Assembly (NCBI RefSeq): GCF_004944975.1
Contig: NZ_SPQG01000004.1
Coordinates: forward strand, 162,569 to 226,568
From: Halorhabdus amylolytica
GTDB taxonomy: Archaea; Halobacteriota; Halobacteria; Halobacteriales; Haloarculaceae
Direction of reading: 5' to 3'
DNA length: 64,000 nucleotides
Positions 43,979-51,845 of this stretch are shown here, piece by piece (positions within the stretch are counted from its first letter, which is position 1; each line of letters starts with the position of its first letter). Under the pieces are notes generated by a model that was not told where the DNA came from, did no database searches, and worked only from the letters and a program-made list of their open reading frames with translations. The translations under genes were made by a program, and so were the position numbers.

Positions 43979-44689
43979 ATGATTGATCTCCCTGATAGTG
44001 AGTACGAAGAACGCGTCGCGAGGGCGCGTCTGGCGCGAGAAGAGGCCCGGAAAACCGTCACGGAGCAGACCTCGACGCTCTCAGATATCGACGAGAAGGC
44101 GATTCAGATATTCCGGATCAATACAGTTATCGCCAGTATTCTCGTGACTGGTGTTTCGATAGCCGTCAGTAGCGATTCAGCGACGTACACCGATCTCATT
44201 ACCGGGTATACGACCACTGGCGCGCTATTCTTGCTCACGTCTATCCTTCTCGCCGCGATAACGTATACAGCCACTGCCGAGCGGATCGGGATCAACGCCG
44301 AAACGATCGGGGAAAGCATTCTGAACCAGCAGTATGACTATGATTTAGTTGAGGAAGAAATCGCCCTGGAATACGGCAAGATGATCCAGAAGAACTACGA
44401 GAAGAACGCTTCGAACGTACTTCTTTTCACACTGACGCTGATTACAACCGTTGTGGCAGTGTGTTATCTTGCCATCGGCCTAGTTGACATCTATAGCGCT
44501 TCAGGGGTTTCACCGACAATCAATCTCGGGATCATCCTCTTTTTCGCCGTGTTCGGGAAACTCAGTGGACTGTACGGGACGACAGTCCGATGGTGGAAAC
44601 TGACCGATCCCGACGAACGTCTCCAAGGGTGGATAGTCGACTGGATAGAGAAACTATCGATCGGAAGTGTGCCAAAGGTTCTTGAGTGA
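43979..44689 (+). CDS. Four-helix membrane protein, unknown (possibly SLATT-like)
   Basis: A 236-residue protein with a charged helical N-terminus (YEERVARARLAREEARKTV), two pairs of hydrophobic helices (about 47-65, 76-98, 146-170 and 178-198) and an amphipathic linker (EEEIALEYGKMIQKNYEKN) between the pairs. The layout recalls SLATT-type membrane proteins linked to conflict systems, but this is only a shape comparison. Codon use is clearly more AT-rich than in hypB or nrdB, suggesting transfer. Two acidic microgenes follow within 20 nt, so a three-gene unit is likely. Confidence 0.65.
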   Translation: MIDLPDSEYEERVARARLAREEARKTVTEQTSTLSDIDEKAIQIFRINTVIASILVTGVSIAVSSDSATYTDLITGYTTTGALFLLTSILLAAITYTATAERIGINAETIGESILNQQYDYDLVEEEIALEYGKMIQKNYEKNASNVLLFTLTLITTVVAVCYLAIGLVDIYSASGVSPTINLGIILFFAVFGKLSGLYGTTVRWWKLTDPDERLQGWIVDWIEKLSIGSVPKVLE

Positions 44690-44708
44690 TTCTCCCCAAT
44701 GTATTCGT

Positions 44709-44813
44709 ATGAGTGCCGCTGAGAACGAAGACGAAGACGAGCGCGAACGCCCCACCATCGAGTCACAGGTGGCCTTCAAGGGCGACTTCGACGAAGACGA
44801 CGATGACGAATAA
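44709..44813 (+). CDS. Acidic microprotein A (34 residues)
   Basis: A short, very acidic frame starting MSAAENEDEDERERPTIESQ and ending in an Asp/Glu run. It follows the membrane protein gene by 19 nt and overlaps the next microgene by 11 nt. The core RERPTIESQ recurs as RERPDIETQ in the following protein, so the two are paralogues. Function unknown. Confidence 0.55.
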   Translation: MSAAENEDEDERERPTIESQVAFKGDFDEDDDDE

Positions 44814-44928
44814 CGAAACTGACGACGAATCCACCGAAGATGAGGGACGTGAGCGTCCCGATATCGAGACACAAGAAGCACTTGGAGCGGATGCTTCGAC
44901 GGGAGAAGCCGATACCGAGTCGGGATAG
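44803..44928 (+). CDS. Acidic microprotein B (41 residues), paralogue of A
   Basis: Starts MTNNETDDESTEDEGRERPD and shares the RERPxIE(S/T)Q core with the preceding microprotein. Both are acidic, lack Cys and lack hydrophobic helices. Coupled translation through the 11-nt overlap supports expression. A CCGAGTC/GACTCGG inverted repeat (44915-44948) spans its end and could be a terminator. Confidence 0.55.
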   Translation: MTNNETDDESTEDEGRERPDIETQEALGADASTGEADTESG

Positions 44929-44999
44929 TCAGAGTGGTCTTGACTCGGTTCGAGCGTGGGGGCGGAAATTAAGCTTACCGCAAGATAGCGTTCACGCCG

Positions 45000-45992
45000 T
45001 CACCACTCCAGCGACCCACCGCTCTGGTACTCGGTGACCTGTGTTTCGAAGAAGTTCTTCTCCTTGTTGAGGTCGACCTGCTCGGACATCCACGGGAACG
45101 GATTCTCGGTCCCGTACTGCTCGGGGAGGTCGAGTTGATCGAGGCGGCGGTCGGCGATGTATTCGACGTACTCGGCGAACTGCTCGGGACCCATGCCCAG
45201 GATCTCCTCGGGGCAGGCCTCGCGGGCGTAGATCTGCTCCAGTTCGACGGCCTCTTCGATCAGATCGATCACCTCGCTATCGAAGTCGTCGGTCCAGACG
45301 CCCGGGTGCTCGGTCCGGATCTGGTTGATCAGATCGACGCCGAAACCCACGTGCAAGGACTCGTCGCGCATGATGTACTCGAACTGCTGACCGATCCCGA
45401 CCAACTTCGACTGGCGTTTCAGCCCGAGCATCATCGCGAAACCCGCATAGAAGAAGATTCCCTCCATGATGACATAGAAGCCCACAAGGTCACGCAGGAG
45501 GTCGCGCACGTCGTCGTCGCCGTCGATCGTGAAGTCGGGGTCGTCGATCGACCGCGTCAGGTCGACGACGAACTGATCTTTCTCCTCGATGGAGGGGACG
45601 CGATCGTACATCCCGTAGAGATACTCGGGCTCGAACCCGAGGGTGTCACAGCAGTAGATGAACGTGTCCGTGTGGATAGCCTCCTCGTAGGCCTGTCGCA
45701 GGAGGTACTGGCGACACTCCGGGGCAGTGACGTACTCGTAGAGGGCCAACACGAGGTTGTTGGCGGTGAGGGACTCCGCGGTCGAGAAGAAACCGAGGTT
45801 CCACTCGACGAGCTGGCGCTCGGCGTCGCTGAGTTCCTCGCCGTTCCACTGGGCGACGTCGTCCTGCATGGGAATCTCCTCGGGGACCCAGTTGTTGTTG
45901 ACGCCCGCCTCGTAGTATTCACGGGCCCAGTCGTAGTCGATCGGCAAGATTTTGTTCGGGTCGTGCTCGGCGTCGGTGTCGATGAGTGGCAT
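45000..45992 (-). CDS. nrdB: NrdB, class I ribonucleotide reductase small subunit (class Ic-like)
   Basis: The radical-generating R2 subunit that makes deoxyribonucleotides with NrdA. The 330-residue protein has metal ligands Glu73, Glu104, His107, Glu177, Glu211 and His214 (EEAIH, IMEGIFF and RDESLH). The position of the radical Tyr is Phe111 (IHTDTF). This ligand set and its spacing (31, 3, 4, 73, 34, 3) match the Chlamydia class Ic R2, which uses a Mn/Fe cofactor instead of a tyrosyl radical. The ATG at 45992 is the family start. It lies 38 nt after nrdA in nrdR-nrdA-nrdB. Confidence 0.94.
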   Translation of the reverse strand: MPLIDTDAEHDPNKILPIDYDWAREYYEAGVNNNWVPEEIPMQDDVAQWNGEELSDAERQLVEWNLGFFSTAESLTANNLVLALYEYVTAPECRQYLLRQAYEEAIHTDTFIYCCDTLGFEPEYLYGMYDRVPSIEEKDQFVVDLTRSIDDPDFTIDGDDDVRDLLRDLVGFYVIMEGIFFYAGFAMMLGLKRQSKLVGIGQQFEYIMRDESLHVGFGVDLINQIRTEHPGVWTDDFDSEVIDLIEEAVELEQIYAREACPEEILGMGPEQFAEYVEYIADRRLDQLDLPEQYGTENPFPWMSEQVDLNKEKNFFETQVTEYQSGGSLEW

Positions 45993-46030
45993 GGCTGTGG
46001 TTGTGGTTGAGAGGAATGGTTCGCTGGCGA

Positions 46031-48520
46031 TCACTGACAGGCGTCACAGGTCGGGTCCTCAACGCTGGCGAGTTCCGAACTGCCGTTGCTGTCGGCGGCG
46101 TGGTCGTCGGCGCCACCGTCAGCAGGGTCGCCGTTCTCCCGGTGTTGTGTCTTGCCGTATTCGGAGAGATCGAGCGTGGACTTCTCGATCTGGGAGGCCC
46201 CCAGCGTTCGGAGGTAATAGGTCGTCTTCAGGCCGAGTTCCCAGGCTGTGGTGTAGATATCGTCCAGCAGCGTCCCGTCCGTCGAGGGGAAAAAGACGTT
46301 GTGCGAGACCGACTGGTCGATCCACGTCTGGCGGTGGGCCGTCAACCGCAGTTGATGCCGGGGGTCGATCTCGAAGGCACTGCGGTACAGTTCCCGCAGG
46401 TTCGCGGGAATCGTCTCGATGTCCTGGATCGAGCCGTCGTGGTACTTGATTCGGTCTAAGAGTTCGTCGTCCCAGAGATCACGCTCCCGGAGATCGGCGA
46501 CCAGGTGGTCGTTGACGATCGTGAAGTCCCCGGACATGTTCGATTTGACGTAGAGGTTCGAGTACATCGGCTCGATGGAGGCCGTCGTTCCGTTGATCGT
46601 CGAGACCGTCGCGGTGGGCGCGATCGCCATCGTGTTGGAGTTGCGCATCCCGTGCTCGGCGATAGACTCACGGACGGCATCCCAATCGAGAGTCTCGGTC
46701 CGCTCGGTCGGAATCTCGCGGCCGCGTTCGTCCTCTAAGAGGTCGACGGTGTCCTGTGGCAGAATACCACGGTCCCACTTCGAACCCTCGAAGGAGGGAT
46801 AGGCACCACGCTTGCCAGCCAGTTTCGAGGAGGTCCGGATCGCGTGATAAGCGACGAACTCCTGCCAGCGGTTGGCTTTCTCGACAGCCTCCTCGGAAGC
46901 CATCGGGACGCCGATCTCCATCAACGCCTCGTGAAAGCCCATCGTCCCGAGGCCAACGGGGCGATGGCGCATATTGGAGTCCTCGGCTTCCTCGGTCGGA
47001 TAGAAACACAGATCGACGACGTTGTCGAGCATCCGCATCGCCGTCTCGACAGTTTCTTCGAGGTAGTCACGATCGAGCTTCGCGGGCGCAGACGCCCGCT
47101 CGGTCTCCGCGGAACTGCGTTCCGCGCTGTCGCTGTCCCGTACGTGTGTCGCGAAGTTGACGCTCCCCAGATTACAGACCGCATGTTCGTCCTGGCTGGT
47201 GTTGAGCGTGATCTCCGTACAGAGGTTCGACGAGCGGACCGTCCCCTCGTGATCCTGTGGGGAGCCGATGTTGCAGGGGTCCTTGAAAGTCACCCAGGGG
47301 TGGCCGGTCTCGAACAGCCGCGTCAGGAGCTGTCGCCACAGTTCCTCGGCCTCGACGGTCTCGAAGTTCTCGATCTCACCGTTCTCGGCGGCCCGTTCGT
47401 ACTCGCGATACGTCTCGGCGAACTCCTCGCCGGTCGACTCGTGGAGGTCCCCCACCTCGTCAGGGCTGAACAGCGTCCAATCGCCACTGGACTGGACACG
47501 TTCCATGAACAGGTCGGGGATCCAGGCGGCGGTATTCATGTCCGGAGTGCGCCGACGTTCGTCGCCAGTGTTGCGTTTCAGGTCCAGAAAGGCCGGGAAG
47601 TCCAGGTGCCAGATGGCCAAGTAGGCACAGGCGGCTCCGCGACGCTTGCCCGAGCGGTTGATCGCCGCCGTCACGTCGTTCGAGATGCGCAGGAACGGCA
47701 CTACCCCGGTCGACTCGACGCCCGTGGACTCGATCAGCGCGCCCTCCGCGCGTAGCGGTGTCCAATCGTTGCCGAGACCACCGGACCACTTCGAGAGTTG
47801 CGCGTGGTGCTTGTAGGCCTCGAAAATCCCCTCCAGGTCGTCAGGAACCGTCGTGAGGTAACACGAGGACAGTTGCGGGTGGGCCGTCCCGCTGTGGAAC
47901 AGGGTGGGTGTCGAGGGGGTGAATTCGAGCTTCGAGAGGACGTCGTAGAACTCTTTGGCGCGGGCGTCGGGATCGTCCTCCTCGACGGCCAGGCCCATCG
48001 CGACGCGCATCCAGAACGCCTGGGGAAGTTCCAGATGCTCGCCGTCGTTCGTTCGAAGGAAATACCGCTGATACAGTGTCTCCATCGCCAGGTACTCGAA
48101 GTGATCGTCGCGTTCGGGCACGAGGTAGTCAGCGAGGGCGTCCAGATCGAAGTGATCGAGAAGTCTGTCATCCAGCAGGTCGGCCGCGACGCCACGTTCG
48201 ATGTTTGCGACGAACGTCTCGCGGTAGGCGCGATCCAGATCGTCGCCGGTCAGGTCCTTGCCGATCACTTCGTGATAGTACCGCTGTCGAAAGACTCGGG
48301 CGGCGACGCGTTTGTACTCCGGTTTGCGTTCGATGCGGGCGGTCAGCGCTTGAAGAATCCCCTCGTACACTTCGGCCCGGTCGGCACCGGCGTAGAGATT
48401 CTCGTCGATCGCTCGCCGGAGGTCCCTCCGTTCGGCCTCGGTGACGGCCGGTTCGTCTTCGAGGGCGCGATCGAGTATCGATGCGATTCGGTCCGTGGAA
48501 CTTGCTGTCTGATGGCTCAT
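46031..48520 (-). CDS. nrdA: NrdA, class I ribonucleotide reductase large subunit
   Basis: The catalytic R1 subunit. The 829-residue protein has an N-terminal ATP-cone region (about 10-95), barrel motifs TPSTPTLFHSGT and SSCYL, the active-site segment SSNLCTEI, AVCNLGSVN, and MRNSNTMAIAPTATVS. The C-terminus ends in CDAC, the mobile redox pair. A 20-residue Ser/Glu/Ala-rich insertion (SDSAERSSAETERASAPAKL) encoded by two adjacent perfect hairpins (47082-47126) interrupts the domain after the NLGSVN strand and looks acquired. It overlaps nrdR by 4 nt. Confidence 0.96.
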   Translation of the reverse strand: MSHQTASSTDRIASILDRALEDEPAVTEAERRDLRRAIDENLYAGADRAEVYEGILQALTARIERKPEYKRVAARVFRQRYYHEVIGKDLTGDDLDRAYRETFVANIERGVAADLLDDRLLDHFDLDALADYLVPERDDHFEYLAMETLYQRYFLRTNDGEHLELPQAFWMRVAMGLAVEEDDPDARAKEFYDVLSKLEFTPSTPTLFHSGTAHPQLSSCYLTTVPDDLEGIFEAYKHHAQLSKWSGGLGNDWTPLRAEGALIESTGVESTGVVPFLRISNDVTAAINRSGKRRGAACAYLAIWHLDFPAFLDLKRNTGDERRRTPDMNTAAWIPDLFMERVQSSGDWTLFSPDEVGDLHESTGEEFAETYREYERAAENGEIENFETVEAEELWRQLLTRLFETGHPWVTFKDPCNIGSPQDHEGTVRSSNLCTEITLNTSQDEHAVCNLGSVNFATHVRDSDSAERSSAETERASAPAKLDRDYLEETVETAMRMLDNVVDLCFYPTEEAEDSNMRHRPVGLGTMGFHEALMEIGVPMASEEAVEKANRWQEFVAYHAIRTSSKLAGKRGAYPSFEGSKWDRGILPQDTVDLLEDERGREIPTERTETLDWDAVRESIAEHGMRNSNTMAIAPTATVSTINGTTASIEPMYSNLYVKSNMSGDFTIVNDHLVADLRERDLWDDELLDRIKYHDGSIQDIETIPANLRELYRSAFEIDPRHQLRLTAHRQTWIDQSVSHNVFFPSTDGTLLDDIYTTAWELGLKTTYYLRTLGASQIEKSTLDLSEYGKTQHRENGDPADGGADDHAADSNGSSELASVEDPTCDACQ
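47082..47126 (-). repeat. Two adjacent perfect stem-loops within nrdA
   Basis: GCGGGCG-CAGA-CGCCCGC (47082-47099) and CGCGGAAC-TGC-GTTCCGCG (47108-47126). They encode the low-complexity Ser/Glu/Ala insertion in NrdA, suggesting a small palindromic element inserted in frame. Confidence 0.75.
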
Positions 48521-49008
48521 GTGTCTGATTCGTCGGGGGGGTCAGCCTCCGCGTCGAGGACGGCATCGAGTTCCCGGCGGAACTCCGCCGGGTCGGAGAA
48601 GGCCTCGTACACGGAGACGAACCGGAGATACGCGACTTTGTCGCGATCGCGCAGGTGCTCGGAGACGAGGTCGCCGATCTGTGTCGAGGCGACGATCCGT
48701 CCCTCGCGGTCGGCGAGGTCGTCGTGGATGGCCTCGACTATCGCAGTCACCGCTTCCCCGTCGACCGGTCGCTTCTCGACGGCCCGTTCGATGCCCGCCC
48801 TGAGTTTCTCGCGGTCGAACGGTTCGATGGCTCCGTCGCGTTTCCTCACCTGCAGGGACTCCCACTCGGGGCGTTCGTACGTGGTGAATCGGAACCCACA
48901 CTCCCGACACTCTCGACGTCGACGGATCGAGGCTCCGTCGGCACTGGGCTCGGTGTCGAGGACGTGCGTGCGATCGTTCCCGCAGTCGGGACAGTCCATA
49001 GTTGTCAC
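48517..49008 (-). CDS. nrdR: NrdR, transcriptional repressor of ribonucleotide reductase
   Basis: A zinc-ribbon/ATP-cone repressor that binds NrdR boxes when loaded with (d)ATP. The 163-residue protein has CPDCG...CRECGFRFTT at the N-terminus and an ATP-cone (KRDGAIEPFDREKLRAGIERA and on). It is cotranscribed ahead of nrdA with a 4-nt overlap, an arrangement that implies it controls its own operon. A palindrome overlapping its TATA box (49027-49042) is a candidate operator. An alternative start lies three codons later. Confidence 0.95.
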   Translation of the reverse strand: MTTMDCPDCGNDRTHVLDTEPSADGASIRRRRECRECGFRFTTYERPEWESLQVRKRDGAIEPFDREKLRAGIERAVEKRPVDGEAVTAIVEAIHDDLADREGRIVASTQIGDLVSEHLRDRDKVAYLRFVSVYEAFSDPAEFRRELDAVLDAEADPPDESDT

Positions 49009-49026
49009 TGTCGAATCCCCGTTGAG

Positions 49027-49042
49027 ACCCTATATCTTGGGG
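49027..49042 (-). promoter_or_regulatory. Candidate NrdR box overlapping the nrdR promoter
   Basis: ACCCTATATCTTGGGG, an imperfect palindrome, sits 19-34 nt upstream of the nrdR start, exactly where the TATA box is expected. It resembles the bacterial NrdR box consensus ACACWATATATWGTGT at about 11 of 16 positions. A second, ACAAACTCATTTGTGT, lies at 49116-49131. Confidence 0.45.
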
Positions 49043-49203
49043 TTGTCTCGAACTAACTGCAAGATGTGCTGTGGGAGTGATCCCGATAAACCTTTGCCAA
49101 CCGGATTGTTCTAGTACAAACTCATTTGTGTTATCGGGGGCGGATCGGCAGCGTCGTCGTGAGGGAGACCAGGTGGAAGACAGGGAGACACCCCGGTCGA
49201 AAA

Positions 49204-50382
49204 TCAGGCTCGATCGGACGCGGATTGACCGGCCAGCGGGCCGAGTTTGAGCGAGACGGCGATCACAACCAGGGCGATCGCCAGGCCAATCTGGAGAGTC
49301 ATCGCGGTTTCGATGTTCGTCGCCTCGGCGATCACGCCGACGGTGGCCGGCGCGAGGAAGAAGCCAGTCTGGGCGGCGACGTTGGCAACGACGTTGACGG
49401 GGCCGCTAAAGGAAGGCCGGGACTCGATGCCCATCGATATCAGCGTCGGGAACAGCCCGGAGATGAAAAAGCCGATCACGAAGATGAGTGCCAGCAGTGC
49501 TGGCCCAGAGGCGAGGACGAGCGCCGTGTACATCGCGACGACGAGGACGAAACCGACGCCGACGAGTAGGTCGGTAAACCGGTATCGTTCGGCAAGGTAA
49601 CTGAACGCGAGTCGACCAGGGACGTACGCCGCCAGATAGATCGATAACGTGAGGTTGGCGACGGTTTCCGTGAACAGCTCTCCCGCGTAATACGGCAGCC
49701 AGTTGAAAAAGACACTCTCCATGCTGCCGACGAAGACCAGCGCGATCGCCATGCCGTATATCGCGGGTTCTCGGATCAGCACTTTCACGTCATCCAGTTC
49801 GAGCGACCGCTCGTTGTCGAGTGATTCGGGTCGGTCGAGTCGCCAGAGAGCCACCAGAATTGGGACCAGCGCGATCGCGAGGACGAGGTAGGTGACTCGC
49901 CAGGAATACTCCCACATCACGACGGTCACCAGCAACGGGCCGAGCGTCGCACCGACCGCCCAGGCCATCGTGTGCAGGCTCAACATCCGCGCTCGCGAGT
50001 CCGGATAGAGATGACTCAGCACCGACCGATCGAGCGACCGGAAGATGCCCGACGAGAAACTCCGGACGCCGATGAAGACGAGCAACAGAAGGTAGGTCGG
50101 CGAGAGGCCGAGAACGAGAACGCTGCCGATCGTCGCGGCGACACTGATCACGAGGAACCGCTTGATGTCGATCCGGCCGCTGGCCGCCCCGAACAGAACC
50201 ATCGCGAGGACGAACCCGACTGTCCCTACCGGCGTCACCAGTCCGAGGTAACTCTCGCTCACCGTGAAGACATCCTCGAAGACCGGGACCAGCGCACCGC
50301 GAGTCTGGATAAGTGCGCCGTCTAGGGCGACGAACGCGAACAACACCACGATCCAACCTGTCCGGCGATCTCGTCTACTCAT
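49204..50382 (-). CDS. MFS transporter, tandem paralogue 1
   Basis: A 392-residue, 12-helix MFS transporter. It shares with the next upstream gene and with the MFS at 3884-5053 the pattern QTRGALVPVFEDVF, TPVGTVGFVLA and RSLDRSVLSHLYPDSRARML. It is about as similar to the adjacent paralogue as expected for an old tandem duplication. Substrate unknown; the shared RGAxxP and SHLYP segments may be useful family markers. A perfect 24-bp tandem duplication lies immediately upstream of its start codon. Confidence 0.88.
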   Translation of the reverse strand: MSRRDRRTGWIVVLFAFVALDGALIQTRGALVPVFEDVFTVSESYLGLVTPVGTVGFVLAMVLFGAASGRIDIKRFLVISVAATIGSVLVLGLSPTYLLLLVFIGVRSFSSGIFRSLDRSVLSHLYPDSRARMLSLHTMAWAVGATLGPLLVTVVMWEYSWRVTYLVLAIALVPILVALWRLDRPESLDNERSLELDDVKVLIREPAIYGMAIALVFVGSMESVFFNWLPYYAGELFTETVANLTLSIYLAAYVPGRLAFSYLAERYRFTDLLVGVGFVLVVAMYTALVLASGPALLALIFVIGFFISGLFPTLISMGIESRPSFSGPVNVVANVAAQTGFFLAPATVGVIAEATNIETAMTLQIGLAIALVVIAVSLKLGPLAGQSASDRA

Positions 50383-50383
50383 T

Positions 50384-50431
50384 GTCGAATCCTCCCGATG
50401 GCGCGTCGTCGAATCCTCCCGATGGCGCGTC
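50384..50431 (-). repeat. Perfect 24-bp tandem duplication just upstream of the MFS start
   Basis: Two identical 24-bp units (50384-50407 and 50408-50431), beginning GTCGAATCCTCCCGATGGCG, sit 1-49 nt before the start codon at 50382. They add two copies of a leader segment (GAGGATTC in the transcribed strand, AGGAG-like). Confidence 0.95.
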
Positions 50432-50541
50432 GTCGAACGTATCGAAATACGTCTCCATCCGACTGAAATCTGCCGCTGTGATACGGTTTGACGGTAGCTT
50501 CTCCCCGAGTGAATTGTACGGTTCCATGCTGTGGGTGTCGA

Positions 50542-51714
50542 TCATGTGACAGCCGAGGCAGTTCCCGTGGGTCCGAGTTCGAGGACGATCATGACGAGTG
50601 CAAGCAGACCCGCCAGTCCGATCTGTACGAGGATCGCGGTCTCGATCGACGTCGCATCGGCGAGGACACCAACGATCACCGGTGCGGTGGAAAACCCGAC
50701 CTGGGCGGCGACGTTGGCGACGACGTTGACCGGTCCCGAGAATGACGGCATGGATTCGATCCCCATCGAGATCAACGTCGGGAACATCCCGGAGACCAGG
50801 AGGCCGACACCGAAGATCGAGCCGAGCAACAGGTACCCGTTCGCACCCATGAAGGCGATGTAGGTCAGTGCGGTCAGGAGGACACTCGTCGCGAGGAGGA
50901 GCCGCGTGAAGCTGTACCGGTCGCTGAGACGGCTGAACACCAGCCGACCGGGGACGTACGCCGCCAGGTAGATCGAGAGGACGATCCCGGTGATCCACCC
51001 GGAAAACGTCGCCTGGGCGTAGCTCGGCAGCCAGGTGAAGTAGATACTCTCGATACCGCCGACGAAGATCAGTGCCGCGATCATCCCGTAAACGGCCGGC
51101 TCTGACAACAGCGGACGGAGATCGCTGCGGTCAAACGATCGTTCGTTCGTGGTCCCCGTCGGTGTGTCCAGGCGCCACAGAAGGACGAACACCGGCACGG
51201 TCAGCGCCGCGAGAACCAGATAGGTCGCCCGCCAGGAGTACTGACTCAGAATCGCCGTCACCAGGATCGGCCCAGACGTCGCGCCGACCGCCCACGTCAT
51301 CTCCTCGAGGTTGAAGATCCGAGCCCGGGACTCCGGATAGAGATGACTCAGCGTGGGGCGATCTAGCGCCCGAAAGATACCCGTCGAGAGGCTCCGTATC
51401 CCGACGAGACCGAGAAGCACGAGGAAGCTCGGAGCTGCCCCGAGCACTAAAAGCGACAGCCCAGTCAGCGCCACGCCGAGCAGGAGAAAACGCCGCACGT
51501 CCACCCGACCGCTCGCTGAACCAAGTGCCAGGATCGCCACCAGATAGCCGACAGTCCCGACCGGGGTAATCAACCCCAGCTGGCTCTTGTTGACCTCGAA
51601 GAACGTCTCGAAAGTCGGGACGAGCGCCCCACGGACCTGGATCATTGCACCGGTAAGGCCCACGAACAGGAAGATCGCTATCAGCCAATATTTGCGATTA
51701 TCTTTTTCATCCAC
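50542..51714 (-). CDS. MFS transporter, tandem paralogue 2
   Basis: A 390-residue MFS transporter paralogous to 49204-50382: QVRGALVPTFETFF, TPVGTVGYLVA, RALDRPTLSHLYPESRARIF, and a shared late segment MFPTLISMGIESMPSFSGPV. The GTG start (MDEKDNRKYW) keeps the paralogue alignment. Its first codons are AT-rich. It diverges from hypF. A CGGAGTT/AACTCCG inverted repeat over its TATA box suggests a repressor site. No cargo is known. Confidence 0.88.
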   Translation of the reverse strand: MDEKDNRKYWLIAIFLFVGLTGAMIQVRGALVPTFETFFEVNKSQLGLITPVGTVGYLVAILALGSASGRVDVRRFLLLGVALTGLSLLVLGAAPSFLVLLGLVGIRSLSTGIFRALDRPTLSHLYPESRARIFNLEEMTWAVGATSGPILVTAILSQYSWRATYLVLAALTVPVFVLLWRLDTPTGTTNERSFDRSDLRPLLSEPAVYGMIAALIFVGGIESIYFTWLPSYAQATFSGWITGIVLSIYLAAYVPGRLVFSRLSDRYSFTRLLLATSVLLTALTYIAFMGANGYLLLGSIFGVGLLVSGMFPTLISMGIESMPSFSGPVNVVANVAAQVGFSTAPVIVGVLADATSIETAILVQIGLAGLLALVMIVLELGPTGTASAVT

Positions 51715-51736
51715 GTTATCTGACTTTATCCACTCG

Positions 51737-51760
51737 CGGAGTTAAACGTATTGAACTCCG
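51737..51760 (-). promoter_or_regulatory. Inverted repeat over the MFS paralogue 2 TATA box
   Basis: CGGAGTT (51737-51743) and AACTCCG (51754-51760), a perfect 7-bp inverted repeat with a 10-nt spacer. The minus-strand TATA-like GTTTAACT at 51740-51747 falls on it, about 26-33 nt from the GTG at 51714. A dimeric repressor could bind here. Confidence 0.45.
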
Positions 51761-51845
51761 TCCCCGGAAGCCACATCGCAGTTCACAGCGGAGGACGGAA
51801 CGGACGTCGGCAGATTCAACATCGCGGGCGGCCGCGTTCGACGTG

